64,000 nt of DNA from Oscillospiraceae bacterium. Its GTDB lineage: Bacteria > Bacillota > Clostridia > Oscillospirales > Ruminococcaceae. The position numbers were made by a program, and so were the translations under genes. The stretch covers positions 1 to 64,000 of the forward strand of contig JAFXJT010000046.1 in NCBI GenBank assembly GCA_017532085.1, read 5' to 3'. The notes below the pieces were generated by a model that was given only the letters and a program-made list of their open reading frames with translations, had not been told where the DNA came from and made no database searches. This document shows, piece after piece, positions 18,280-26,583 of the stretch (the first letter of the stretch is position 1; each line of letters begins with the position of its first letter).

Positions 18280-18308
18280 AGTATATCATACTTCCAAAAA
18301 AAAGTCAA
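18280..18308 (-). promoter_or_regulatory. ileS promoter
   Basis: On the minus strand TTGACT (18308-18303), 17-base spacer, TATACT (18285-18280). No T-box sequence (AGGGTGGTACCGCG core) lies between it and the start codon. Confidence 0.8.
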
Positions 18309-18339
18309 GGCGCAAAGCGAGAAAAGCGAGAATTGAAAC

Positions 18340-18379
18340 CAAAATAATCCCTTCACGGCGCAAAGCACAAGAAGGGATT
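18340..18379 (-). terminator. Terminator after the PfkB-family kinase gene
   Basis: 9-bp stem AATCCCTTC / GAAGGGATT (18346-18354 and 18371-18379) with a 16-base loop; T-rich on the minus strand (ATTTTGG). It abuts the ileS promoter. Confidence 0.65.
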
Positions 18380-18394
18380 TTGAAAGATCGGAGA

Positions 18395-19345
18395 TCAGAG
18401 GTTTGGTACTGTGATTTCCACAGGCTGCGGGAGTGTCCGCAGCAATGCATGAATGGATACTGCATCGGCAAGCCAGGGAGAAAACGCAGTGGCAGAACCG
18501 GCAGCAATACCCAAGCGTAAGGCATCGGCCATGGAGCATTTTTGCTGACAGCCTGCCAGAAATCCTGCCAGCATCGAATCGCCTGCACCTACGGTACTGC
18601 CGATTTCTCCTTGCGGTGCCGCCATGCGATAGGCTTTCTTGTCTTCGGTATACAGCAAAGCGCCATCGCCGCCCAAAGAGATCAATACATTTCTTGCGCC
18701 CATTTCCTGCAGCTTGGCAGCATAATACAGCAATTGCTTATTGCCGAGAATGGTATCTTGTGCAAAGAGGGCACAAAGCTCCGGCAGATTGGGCTTGATC
18801 AAAAAAGGATGATAGGATAAGGCAGCAATGAGTGCGTCGCCTTCGGCATCCACAGCAAAGTCAATCTCGTGAGTTGCAAGAACCGACATCAGATCGGCAT
18901 ATAGGGTGATGGGACAGCATTTGGGAATACTGCCGGCCAGCACGATGGTATCTTCTTTGCCATATGCCGAAAGCTGATGCTGCAAGGCAGTGAGCTGTGC
19001 GGCATCGGGCTGAATGCCGGAGCCGTTGAACTCGGTGACAGCATCCTGCTCCACAAGCTTCAGATTGATCCGATTCATTTGTGTGCTGTCAGTGCTGCGG
19101 ATCCATTGTGCCGGAATACCGGCAGAGCGTATCGCCTCATCAATGAGAGTGCCTGTGAATCCTGCCAAAAAGCCGTGAGCAGTAGTGGGAATCCCCAGAC
19201 GATGCAGAATCAACGAGACATTGATGCCCTTTCCGCCGGGGGTCAACTGTTCTTTTTCAGTACGGTTTACAGCATTCTTTTGCAGTGGATTCTGCAGCGA
19301 GACGGTATAATCCACCGCCGGATTCAGTGTGACAGTTGCAATCAT
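18395..19345 (-). CDS. fruK: 1-phosphofructokinase / PfkB-family sugar-phosphate kinase
   Basis: 316 residues, ribokinase/PfkB fold. MIATVTLNPAVDYTVSL and TPGGKGINVSLILHRLG are the FruK/LacC N-terminal signatures; STVGAGDSMLAGFLAG near residue 255 holds the catalytic Asp and anion hole. FruK phosphorylates fructose-1-phosphate to the 1,6-bisphosphate; tagatose-6-phosphate kinase (LacC) is a close alternative. No PTS fructose permease or DeoR regulator is adjacent, so the substrate is uncertain. It follows a 164-aa membrane protein by 50 bases and a MATE exporter before that, and is probably the last gene of that transcript. Confidence 0.85.
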   Translation of the reverse strand: MIATVTLNPAVDYTVSLQNPLQKNAVNRTEKEQLTPGGKGINVSLILHRLGIPTTAHGFLAGFTGTLIDEAIRSAGIPAQWIRSTDSTQMNRINLKLVEQDAVTEFNGSGIQPDAAQLTALQHQLSAYGKEDTIVLAGSIPKCCPITLYADLMSVLATHEIDFAVDAEGDALIAALSYHPFLIKPNLPELCALFAQDTILGNKQLLYYAAKLQEMGARNVLISLGGDGALLYTEDKKAYRMAAPQGEIGSTVGAGDSMLAGFLAGCQQKCSMADALRLGIAAGSATAFSPWLADAVSIHALLRTLPQPVEITVPNL

Positions 19346-19395
19346 AATCGTAGGACTCCTGTATCAAAATGCGGTCGTTTCGGATGGGCAGAGCA

Positions 19396-19890
19396 TTATG
19401 GGAAGCAGATCTGCATGGCTGCGTAAAATACCAAAAAGGCGACTGCGCAAGCAGGCAGACCGGTTGCCGCCACACGCAGCAGAGCACGGCGAAGCAATGA
19501 TTTCTGCTCGGCAGCAAGATATACCGTGCGGCAATCGGAGGATTCCGGCTGCAGATCGGGATAGGTGCCGGAGACAAAGCTTTCGGTGCGAATAGCAATG
19601 CGAATCGGCATATCTGTTTCGATGTTTTTGGCGGCAGGGTGATCGGTCAGCAAAGCAGCTTGATGGCGTAATCGGTTCCGATCGAAAAACTCCACCACAA
19701 GGATCGTGCCCTGCTCAGTGGGCTGTGCGGACAAGCAGGATGCGCAAAAGCTGCGCCATTGTCCAAAGGGCAGCAGAAATCTGCCCAGTGTATGACAGCC
19801 GACACCGAATAATACTGCCACGGAAAGACCGGTCAGAAAATAACGCCAATATTCAGCAGAAAACAGCAGCGCAGTAGAAGCAGGCAGCAT
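19396..19890 (-). CDS. Small membrane protein of unknown function
   Basis: 164 residues. A hydrophobic segment at residues 15-40 (FLTGLSVAVLFGVGCHTLGRF), a central soluble domain of about 85 residues, and a C-terminal hydrophobic helix (ACAVAFLVFYAAMQICF). The topology recalls small PH-like membrane proteins, but no family motif is recognised. It starts 16 bases after the MATE gene stop and precedes the PfkB-family kinase by 50 bases, so it is probably cotranscribed with both. Confidence 0.55.
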   Translation of the reverse strand: MLPASTALLFSAEYWRYFLTGLSVAVLFGVGCHTLGRFLLPFGQWRSFCASCLSAQPTEQGTILVVEFFDRNRLRHQAALLTDHPAAKNIETDMPIRIAIRTESFVSGTYPDLQPESSDCRTVYLAAEQKSLLRRALLRVAATGLPACAVAFLVFYAAMQICFP

Positions 19891-19906
19891 AGTAAGCTCC
19901 TTTTCG

Positions 19907-21298
19907 TCAGGATACGCTGTCAGGCTTTTGGAATATTTCCTGCAGCGGGCGGATTTTTTTGTTATGCTGATAGCGCAGGAAGAATAGGGAAAGCAGCAGC
20001 GCTACGCCTTCGGCAATGGGGAATGCCCACCAGATCAGTGAGAGAATCTCTTTTTCTGCAAGGAAAAACGCAGTCGGCAGCAAGAACAGCTGACGGATCA
20101 CAGCGATCACCAAGCTGATTATGCCATTGCCCAATGCTTGAAAGGAGGAAATGGCAATGATATTGATGCCGGCAACCAAAAAGGAAACACTGATGGTGCG
20201 CAATGCGGGAATACCGATTTGCAGCATCGCATCGGAGGGTTCAAACAAAAGCAGAAGCTGTTTGGGCAGACATTGAAAGACACCAAATCCCAGCAGCATC
20301 ATAGAGACTGCACAAAGCATTGCCCAGCGCAGTGTTGCGGTCATACGCTTAGGATTGCGTGCGCCATAATTATAGGCAAGAATGGGTACCATAGCATTGT
20401 TCAGACCAAAAACAGGCATGAATACAAAGCTTTGGAGCTTGAAATATACCCCGAATACAGCAATGGCGGTTTCTGAAAAATGCGCAAGAATCCGGTTCAT
20501 TCCAAAGGTCATGACCGAAGTAAGAGCAGACAACAGAATGGAAGGCAATCCCACCAGATAAATGCTGCCGATGGTTGATAAAGACAGACGGAAGCCTCGA
20601 ATCTGCAATCGGATATCGGGATTGCAATACAGATTGAGGAACAGGCCTGTCAATGCAGCCAGCCACTGTCCCAGAATGGTTGCATAGGCAGCGCCTGCCA
20701 CGCCCAGTTCCGGGAAGGGTCCGATGCCGAAAATCAACAGCCAGTCAAAGAGCACGTTGGTTGCGGCACCAACCAATTGCATGAACATGGAATAGGCAGT
20801 GCGGCCGGTGGATTGCAGCAGCCGTTCAAAGGTCACCTGCAAAAACAAACCGGTACAGCCGATGGTTACGATCTGCAGATATTTCATGCCATGTGTACGG
20901 ATCTCATCAATCCCTGTCTGAGAGTGCATAAAGGATTGTGCAAAGAACAGACCGAACAGGAAAAACAAAACAGAGGTTGTGATTTGCAGCAGCAATCCAT
21001 GGGCAGCGGCAGCATTGACTGCAGTCTGATTTTTTTGTCCCAAGCTGCGGGAAAGCAGTGCATTGATGCCGACACCGGTGCCCACAGCAAAGGCAATCAT
21101 GAGATTCTGGACAGGGAATGCCAGTGAAACAGCAGTTAAGGCGTTTTCACTGATCTTGGACACAAATACACTGTCAACAACATTATAAAGAGATTGCGCC
21201 AGCATAGAAAACATCATCGGCAGTGCCATTTGCAGCAACAGCGGTGCTACGGGGCGAGTGCCCATTTTGTTTTCAGCCGGAGCTTGCGGCTTTGACAT
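19907..21298 (-). CDS. MATE-family efflux transporter
   Basis: 463 residues, about 12 transmembrane helices, two-fold repeat. Begins MSKPQAPAENKMGTRPVAPL and shows LPMMFSMLAQSLYNVVDSVF, the hallmark first helix of multi-antimicrobial-extrusion (NorM/DinF-like) exporters, which use H+ or Na+ gradients to extrude drugs or metabolites. The start at 21298 has AAAGGAAG nine bases upstream; a longer in-frame reading upstream is ruled out because it would cross the promoter at 21335-21364. Substrate unknown. Confidence 0.9.
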   Translation of the reverse strand: MSKPQAPAENKMGTRPVAPLLLQMALPMMFSMLAQSLYNVVDSVFVSKISENALTAVSLAFPVQNLMIAFAVGTGVGINALLSRSLGQKNQTAVNAAAAHGLLLQITTSVLFFLFGLFFAQSFMHSQTGIDEIRTHGMKYLQIVTIGCTGLFLQVTFERLLQSTGRTAYSMFMQLVGAATNVLFDWLLIFGIGPFPELGVAGAAYATILGQWLAALTGLFLNLYCNPDIRLQIRGFRLSLSTIGSIYLVGLPSILLSALTSVMTFGMNRILAHFSETAIAVFGVYFKLQSFVFMPVFGLNNAMVPILAYNYGARNPKRMTATLRWAMLCAVSMMLLGFGVFQCLPKQLLLLFEPSDAMLQIGIPALRTISVSFLVAGINIIAISSFQALGNGIISLVIAVIRQLFLLPTAFFLAEKEILSLIWWAFPIAEGVALLLSLFFLRYQHNKKIRPLQEIFQKPDSVS

Positions 21299-21334
21299 TG
21301 ATTTCAACTTCCTTTGATTTAGAATTTCAGCTTC

Positions 21335-21364
21335 ATTATAGCATGATCCCTCTTGCATTTGCAA
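21335..21364 (-). promoter_or_regulatory. Promoter of the MATE-kinase run
   Basis: On the minus strand TTGCAA (21364-21359), 18-base spacer, TATAAT (21340-21335), extended -10 TGC. The leader is about 30 bases. Confidence 0.7.
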
Positions 21365-21436
21365 GCAATTGCTCAAAGATTGGAATTTCATACAAAAAAA
21401 GGCCTTTTGAGGCATCAAATTCCTTTTGCAGCACAC

Positions 21437-21472
21437 GAAAAGCGGCATCGAATGCATCGACGCCGCTTTTTT
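21437..21472. terminator. Terminator-like hairpin after the scaffoldin gene
   Basis: AAAAGCGGC ... GCCGCTTTT stem extended by a partly paired TCGA/TCGA segment, with TTTTTT on the plus-strand side and TTTT on the minus-strand side. Most likely ends the minus-strand scaffoldin mRNA (stop at 21488). Confidence 0.6.
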
Positions 21473-21487
21473 GTATGGAGTACAAGA

Positions 21488-23074
21488 TCAGTGTTTGATA
21501 ATGTCCTCCCAAGAGGAACTAACTCCCATCATATTGAACAGATAGTAGTTGAGGATATAGGTTGCATCATTCAGACTGTTGATGCCGTCATAATCCACAT
21601 CCGATGCCATCCGCTGCTCGGCAGTCAGCTCAGAGGGCTTGCCGATCATTTGGTTGAGATATTCACAAAGCGCAAAAACAGCATCGTTTGCATTGACAGC
21701 GCCATTGAAATCCACATCACCTCGCAGGAGAGCGCGCACGGTAACGCTGCAAACATAGGTGATCGTTTCGCAGGTGACTTTGATCTGTGCCGTACCGTTT
21801 CCGACAGCAGTCACAACGCCGTTTTGATCGACAGTTGCCACGGAAGTATTGCTGGAGCTCCAGACACAACTGCCGGCTTCGGGAGCAGGGGAAAGTGATA
21901 GAGTATGGGTATCCTGCAGCGAGGTGAAGGTAATCGAGTCTTTCGAAAGCTTGCGCTGTGTTGGCTTCAGAACATGCAGCTTCGATGTGCAAGGCGCAAT
22001 TTCGGTACGATTTTCACCATAGATATCAGCCCAGCTATCGACTTTTGTGATGATATCATACTTGGTGTCAGCCGCAGCACGTTCTGCGATATGCAGTGTA
22101 AAATAGCCCAGAATCTCTTCCCGGAAGGCATTCCCCTCCTCTGCAGCGAATGCAACGGAAAGGGTGTTGGAATCCGGATGATAATAGGATACAATCTTAC
22201 CCTTCATAGAATCTGCGGGTGTAAACAATACCGCATAGCTCTCATCGTAATATGGGGTAAGAATGTCCGGCAGCGCAATGGATAAGCCAAGTGCAGTCAA
22301 TCCGGTATTATCCTCAAGAACCAGCGGCACCTGGATATCTTCGCCTGCAAATCCCTTGCCGCTGAGGTAGCAGCTGCCCGGCGACATCAGCGTTGTGGTG
22401 GTTTCGGGGGCAGTGGTGGTCGGCGTGGTGGTAGTCGTCGTAGTTGTAGTAGTGGTGGTCGTTGTCGTTGTTGTTGTCGTCGGTGTTGTGGTGGTTGTGG
22501 TAGTAGTGGTAGTAGTGGTCGTCGTTGTCGTTGTCGTGGTTGTGGACAGCGACGGGATCGAGATGACTGCCGGAGAATAGATTGTATAAGGTACAGCCTC
22601 CAGCTTGTCATTGGAAAGCATTTCCAGCTCACAGTGGATCTCGTAAGAAGCGCCGTATTCTGCTTCGGGTGAGACTGTGAAATAGAAAATGGCCAGATCG
22701 CCATTCTGCGTACAATCCTTGGTGCCCATAGTTGCCAGAGAGATCACGTGGGTATCGGGATTATGATACGTGATTCCGGTGAGCTTCTGCAGAGCGGAAC
22801 CGGGTGCATAATCGGCACCGGTGCCGTCCTCTGTCAGCAGGGGAATCAGCATCGGATCATATTGCAGAGCAAAGCCTGCGGATACAAATCCCGGATTGTT
22901 TTTGATAGAAAGCGTCACGGCAATGAGTTCATTTGGCAGTGCTGTAACGCTTTCCAGTGAAAATACAGCCTGGTCCGCTGCCGCCAAAGATTCTGACGGA
23001 ACATGCGGTAATGCAGCAAAAGCGAATATGGCAGATGCAAAAAGTGCAATCGCCTGTTTCAGTCGTTTCATCAT
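21488..23074 (-). CDS. Small scaffoldin: two cohesins, Thr linker, Big_2 domain, dockerin
   Basis: 528 residues. Signal peptide (1-33, MMKRLKQAIALFASAIFAFA...); cohesin-like domain 1 (about 36-172; VTLSIKNNPGFVSAGFALQY and DLAIFYFTV motifs); a Thr/Pro linker of about 51 residues (178-228); cohesin-like domain 2 (about 230-368; IQVPLVLEDNTGLTALGLSI, ILGYFTLHI); a bacterial Ig-like group 2 domain (about 375-449; SSSNTSVATVDQNGVVTAVG); and a dockerin (451-513; DVDFNGAVNANDAVFALCEY and DVDYDGINSLNDATYILNYY). Such a protein can hold two dockerin enzymes and itself dock into another scaffoldin, as adaptor scaffoldins of ruminococcal cellulosomes do. Starts 18 bases after the ATP-grasp pair with an AGAAAGG site; no separate promoter is visible, so cotranscription is likely. 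Confidence 0.87.
   Translation of the reverse strand: MMKRLKQAIALFASAIFAFAALPHVPSESLAAADQAVFSLESVTALPNELIAVTLSIKNNPGFVSAGFALQYDPMLIPLLTEDGTGADYAPGSALQKLTGITYHNPDTHVISLATMGTKDCTQNGDLAIFYFTVSPEAEYGASYEIHCELEMLSNDKLEAVPYTIYSPAVISIPSLSTTTTTTTTTTTTTTTTTTTTPTTTTTTTTTTTTTTTTTTTPTTTAPETTTTLMSPGSCYLSGKGFAGEDIQVPLVLEDNTGLTALGLSIALPDILTPYYDESYAVLFTPADSMKGKIVSYYHPDSNTLSVAFAAEEGNAFREEILGYFTLHIAERAAADTKYDIITKVDSWADIYGENRTEIAPCTSKLHVLKPTQRKLSKDSITFTSLQDTHTLSLSPAPEAGSCVWSSSNTSVATVDQNGVVTAVGNGTAQIKVTCETITYVCSVTVRALLRGDVDFNGAVNANDAVFALCEYLNQMIGKPSELTAEQRMASDVDYDGINSLNDATYILNYYLFNMMGVSSSWEDIIKH
22391..22543 (-). repeat. Low-complexity Thr-codon tract
   Basis: A run of ACN codons, broken by a few CCN codons, encoding the scaffoldin inter-cohesin linker. 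Mixed third bases show selection on protein composition rather than simple DNA slippage. On the plus strand it reads as a GTN run. Confidence 0.9.
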
Positions 23075-23092
23075 ACGATAACAACCTTTCTG

Positions 23093-23911
23093 TTATTTGG
23101 GCGCATCCGATGATCGGGAGAGCTGTGCCGCAATTTCTTTCATGTAATCCGCCGCCGGCTGTAAGGATGTATGCTGATAAAGCATACGGCAGCCGACTGC
23201 GTCTTCGATTTCTCCGATGACATAGCCTCCGTCGGGATGACGCAGAACATCAATGCCGGCAAAATCCAGAGGCAAATGAGATTGCACCTGTTCGATCAGC
23301 CTGCAGATTTCGTTGTCGGGAGAGATGCTTTGCACAGAACCGCCCAGAGAATAGTTGCTGCGAAAATCCGAAGACGAGGTGCGGAGCATTCCATGATAGA
23401 TTTTGCCGCCCAGCAAATAGACACGCAGATCCCAGCCCCTGACCATAGGTGCCTGCAGCAGAAACGGACGTTTCTTATGCCGGAGAATGCGCTCTAATGC
23501 AGCGGCATCGGCAATCCACTCCACGCCTTCGCCGCCATGTCCATCCAAAGGCTTTGCCACCATGGGCAGAGAATATGACGGCAGATTTTGGGTTTCGCAG
23601 TCGATACAATATGTTGGAGCCGCAGGAATCCCATGCTGCTGCAAAAATGCATAGGTACGCAGCTTATCATTTGTGATTGCCGTGACCGCAGCACGATTGA
23701 AGCATCGGATTCCTTGGGCTTCATAGGGCATTGACCAACGGGCTTCCCGACTGCGATTGATGATACAATCAGGCAACTCCTGTGGTGCATCGGCATCGGC
23801 AGTGAAGCATTGCAGCCGGATACCATATCGGGCTGCTTCTTTGCAAAGCTCTGCGGCGAACCATCGGTTTCGAAGAAGATCCTGCGGTTGATAGATCAGC
23901 CAGCCGTTCAA
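23093..23911 (-). CDS. ATP-grasp ligase, second of a tandem pair
   Basis: 272 residues, RimK-like ATP-grasp fold. ATP-binding segments: NDKLRTYAFLQQHGIPAAPT, PMVAKPLDGHGGEGVEW, FLLQAP and RGWDLRVYLLGGKIYHGML. The C-terminal metal-binding strand reads YVIGEIEDAVGC, lacking the usual ExN. Family members join a carboxylate to an amine (for example glutamate addition to proteins or peptides) via acyl phosphate. The start is inferred to be TTG at 23911, which overlaps the stop of the upstream ligase in a 4-base TTGA; upstream in-frame codons lie inside that gene. The N-termini align (NGWLIYQ vs NGWLIVN), so the pair arose by duplication. Substrate unknown. Confidence 0.75.
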   Translation of the reverse strand: MNGWLIYQPQDLLRNRWFAAELCKEAARYGIRLQCFTADADAPQELPDCIINRSREARWSMPYEAQGIRCFNRAAVTAITNDKLRTYAFLQQHGIPAAPTYCIDCETQNLPSYSLPMVAKPLDGHGGEGVEWIADAAALERILRHKKRPFLLQAPMVRGWDLRVYLLGGKIYHGMLRTSSSDFRSNYSLGGSVQSISPDNEICRLIEQVQSHLPLDFAGIDVLRHPDGGYVIGEIEDAVGCRMLYQHTSLQPAADYMKEIAAQLSRSSDAPK

Positions 23912-24840
23912 TGTACTGCTTTCAGACGTTTGATCTCGGAACGGATATGCCACATAATATCCAGAGCAGGATTCACGCCGCAGCAATCAATGGTACTTTG
24001 CAGCTGCGGATTGGAATTGACCTCACAGATATAACGCTCGTCATCGGTGCGTCCTATGAGAATATCCACACCGGCAAAATCAAGACCCAGTGCTGCTGTG
24101 GCTTCCAGAGCCAGACGCTCCTCCAGAGCTGTGATGGGACGGGCACTGGCGGTACCGCCGTTGGTGATATTGGAACGGAATTCTCCGGCAGGTGCATGAC
24201 GCTCCATGGCGCAGATCACCTTACCGCCCACTACGGTAACACGCAGATCGCGGCCGCGGCTGGGTTCAATATAACGCTGGAACAGACAATTGCGCTCACC
24301 GATACGAGCCAATACTTTTGTTGCTTCTGCGAGATTATGCACCAGATAAACCTGTTGACCGAAGCTGCCGTTGTTTTCTTTGATGATCATAGGCCAGCCC
24401 AGCATTTTTCCTGCCTGCTCTGCGGCAGCGCCATTGCGGTTACAGCCGGGGAATACGATGGGAGCAGGAATGGTATCGGGTGTGGGCAAACCTTTTTCTG
24501 CCAGCAGCAGAGCCGTTTTCACCTTATCATCGGCTGCGGCAATGGCAGTTGCTGAGTTGAACAAACGCAGTCCGGAAAGCTCCAGTGCACGAGCCAGCAG
24601 CACATCCTTATCCCAGAAGATGACGAAATCGGGACGCGGCTCACGGGCATTGCTGCCAATGATTGTCGGCAGAGCATCCGAGCTCCACATAGAATAGCGC
24701 AGTTCAGCCTTTTCGGCGGAATCTGCCAGCAGCTTGTAGAGAGAACGGAATTTTGCCGGGTTGTAGTAGCTGTTTACGATCAGCCAGCCATTGTAGGTTT
24801 CCATAATGATGTTCATGCTTCCCCGGTACAACGGAAGCAT
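23908..24840 (-). CDS. ATP-grasp ligase, first of a tandem pair (RimK/LysX-like)
   Basis: About 310 residues. ATP-grasp signatures: DDKVKTALLLAEKGLPTPDT, PMIIKENNGSFGQQVYLV, LFQRYIEPSRGRDLRVTVVG, FRSNITNGGTASA and the metal-binding end YICEVNSNPQLQ with an intact ExN. RimK/LysX/CapB-type enzymes form amide bonds with glutamate or other amino acids. Start is uncertain: ATG at 24840 is only a base or two from AAAGGAG; an in-frame TTG at 24831 is better spaced; METYNGW (ATG 24804) matches the paralogue. Translationally coupled to the second ligase, then to the scaffoldin. xylB lies 65 bases upstream with no clear terminator. No adjacent peptide precursor is seen. Confidence 0.8.
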   Translation of the reverse strand: MLPLYRGSMNIIMETYNGWLIVNSYYNPAKFRSLYKLLADSAEKAELRYSMWSSDALPTIIGSNAREPRPDFVIFWDKDVLLARALELSGLRLFNSATAIAAADDKVKTALLLAEKGLPTPDTIPAPIVFPGCNRNGAAAEQAGKMLGWPMIIKENNGSFGQQVYLVHNLAEATKVLARIGERNCLFQRYIEPSRGRDLRVTVVGGKVICAMERHAPAGEFRSNITNGGTASARPITALEERLALEATAALGLDFAGVDILIGRTDDERYICEVNSNPQLQSTIDCCGVNPALDIMWHIRSEIKRLKAVH

Positions 24841-24905
24841 TCTCCTTTCCTAAACCTGTGATGTGAGTGGTTGATGACATCTGCAGTGACCGTCCGCAGA
24901 TGGGT

Positions 24906-26429
24906 TCACAGCGCAGCAAGCGCTGTAAATTGCGTTTTCAATGCGGGATAAATCTGTCGATAAAGCTGATAGTATTGCTCATAGACCGTCATAGCCTCCT
25001 GATTGGGCAGACAGGTCTGATTGGTTTGGATGATTGCTTTGCAGGCTTCCGGCACGGAAGCATACGCATTGGTGCCGACGGCCGCTAGAATGGCAACACC
25101 CAATGCAGGGCCTTCCTTAGAGGCGAGCGTCTGAATGGGACAACCATAGAGATCCGCCAACATCTGCCGCCAGAGTTTTGAAGTGCCGCCTCCGCCGCAT
25201 GCCATCATGGCGTCCACTTCAATTTGCATTTCACGGAACACCTCAAGACAATCTCTGAGTGAATAGGTCACGCCCTCCATGACGGCTCTGAGCATATCTC
25301 GTTTGGTATGCATCGCGGAAAGACCAAAGAAGACACCTCTTGCATTGGCATCCAGATGCGGGGTTCTTTCGCCCATAAGATAGGGCAGATACAGGAGCCG
25401 GTTGGCGCCAATGGGAGAGCATTCTGCTTCTTTGTCCATCAGATAATATTCATCGACACCCATCAAAGCTGCGGTTTCCTTTTCGCTGCCGCAGAACTGA
25501 TCACGAAACCATTTGAGGCTCAGCCCTGCGCCCTGTGTGACACCCATAACATGCCAGCAGCCGGGTACAGCACAGCAGAAAGTATGTACTCTTCCCTTGG
25601 GATCAATCGAAATTTCAGAGCTGTGTGCAAATACCACACCGCTGGTGCCGATGGTAGTGAATGCTTTGCCGTTTTCGGCAACGCCGGTACCGATTGCAGC
25701 GGCAGCGTTATCGCCTGCACCGCCTACCACGGGAGTTCCTGCCTTCAGACCGGTCAAAGCGGCCATCTCGGCAGTCAACAATCCTGTAATCTCGGGGCTT
25801 TCATAGACCTTGCCCAACATGGATTTGTCGATTTCCAACTTTTGCAGAATCTCATCCGACCAGCAGCGATTGGGAATATCCAGCAGCTGCATTCCCGAAG
25901 CATCGGAAACTTCAGTGGCATATTCGCCGGTCAGACGGAAGCGTATATAATCTTTCGGCAGCAAAATGTGCCGGCATTTTTCATAGTTTTCGGGCTCATG
26001 ATTGCGCACCCAGAGGATTTTGGATGCGGTAAAGCCGGTGAGTGCAGGATTTGCGGTAATGGCAATGAGCCGATCCGCACCGACGCGTGCGGTAATTTCC
26101 TCACACTCTGCAGCAGTACGCTGATCGCACCAGATAATGGAGGGACGAATGACTTGATCATTGGCATCCAGCATGATAAGGCCGTGCATCTGTCCGGAAA
26201 GACCAATGCCCTTGACCTCGTTTGCATCCACGCCGCTTTTTGCCATTACAGCAGCGAGCGTTTCAATGACAGCTTGTTCCCAATCCTGCGGCATCTGCTC
26301 GGCATAGCCGTTATGCGGTTGATAGAGCGGATATTCCTTGGCTGCAGAGGCTATGACGCTGCCCAGCACATCGAACAATACGGTTTTGGTGCCGCTGGTA
26401 CCGATGTCTACACCAATATAATATGCCAT
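24906..26429 (-). CDS. xylB: Xylulokinase
   Basis: 507 residues, FGGY sugar-kinase family. Begins YYIGVDIGTSGTKTVLFDV (phosphate-1 motif); contains GLSGQMHGLIMLD, GAGDNAAAAIGTG and MACGGGGTSKLWRQMLADL (FGGY signature region). Phosphorylates D-xylulose to xylulose-5-phosphate for the pentose phosphate pathway. It follows xylA by 154 bases with a stable intergenic hairpin and no promoter that I can identify, so the pair is probably one transcript with unequal translation or stability. No XylR repressor is in the window. Confidence 0.94.
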   Translation of the reverse strand: MAYYIGVDIGTSGTKTVLFDVLGSVIASAAKEYPLYQPHNGYAEQMPQDWEQAVIETLAAVMAKSGVDANEVKGIGLSGQMHGLIMLDANDQVIRPSIIWCDQRTAAECEEITARVGADRLIAITANPALTGFTASKILWVRNHEPENYEKCRHILLPKDYIRFRLTGEYATEVSDASGMQLLDIPNRCWSDEILQKLEIDKSMLGKVYESPEITGLLTAEMAALTGLKAGTPVVGGAGDNAAAAIGTGVAENGKAFTTIGTSGVVFAHSSEISIDPKGRVHTFCCAVPGCWHVMGVTQGAGLSLKWFRDQFCGSEKETAALMGVDEYYLMDKEAECSPIGANRLLYLPYLMGERTPHLDANARGVFFGLSAMHTKRDMLRAVMEGVTYSLRDCLEVFREMQIEVDAMMACGGGGTSKLWRQMLADLYGCPIQTLASKEGPALGVAILAAVGTNAYASVPEACKAIIQTNQTCLPNQEAMTVYEQYYQLYRQIYPALKTQFTALAAL

Positions 26430-26540
26430 GAGGAAGCAACCTCCTTACACGTTTTGTGTTTCCTACTATATTTCATAGGAATCGCATGGATCTGTTGTTT
26501 TGCAGTATGGGGATGCAGAGAGAATGCATATACCAAAGGG

Positions 26541-26567
26541 CAGATGGCGGACCGGAGTCCGCCTCTG
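26541..26567 (-). promoter_or_regulatory. Intergenic hairpin between xylA and xylB
   Basis: Perfect 7-bp GC-rich stem GGCGGAC / GTCCGCC (26546-26552 and 26557-26563) with a CGGA loop, extended by CAGA/TCTG across one bulged T. No U-run follows, so it is not a canonical terminator; it may protect the xylA 3' end or reduce read-through into xylB. Confidence 0.5.
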
Positions 26568-26583
26568 CCTGATGGATCCTGTA

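Noticed and set aside
22391..22543. Possible tandem-repeat or CRISPR-like array
   Set aside because: Repeat units are single Thr codons with mixed third bases; there are no spacers and no cas genes.
22395..22580. A poly-valine reading frame on the plus strand
   Set aside because: It is the antisense reading of the Thr-rich linker of the scaffoldin.
24841..24905. Terminator between xylB and the ATP-grasp pair
   Set aside because: A CATCTGC/GCAGATG inverted repeat is present, but it has an 11-base loop and no T-tract on the minus strand, so termination is not convincing.
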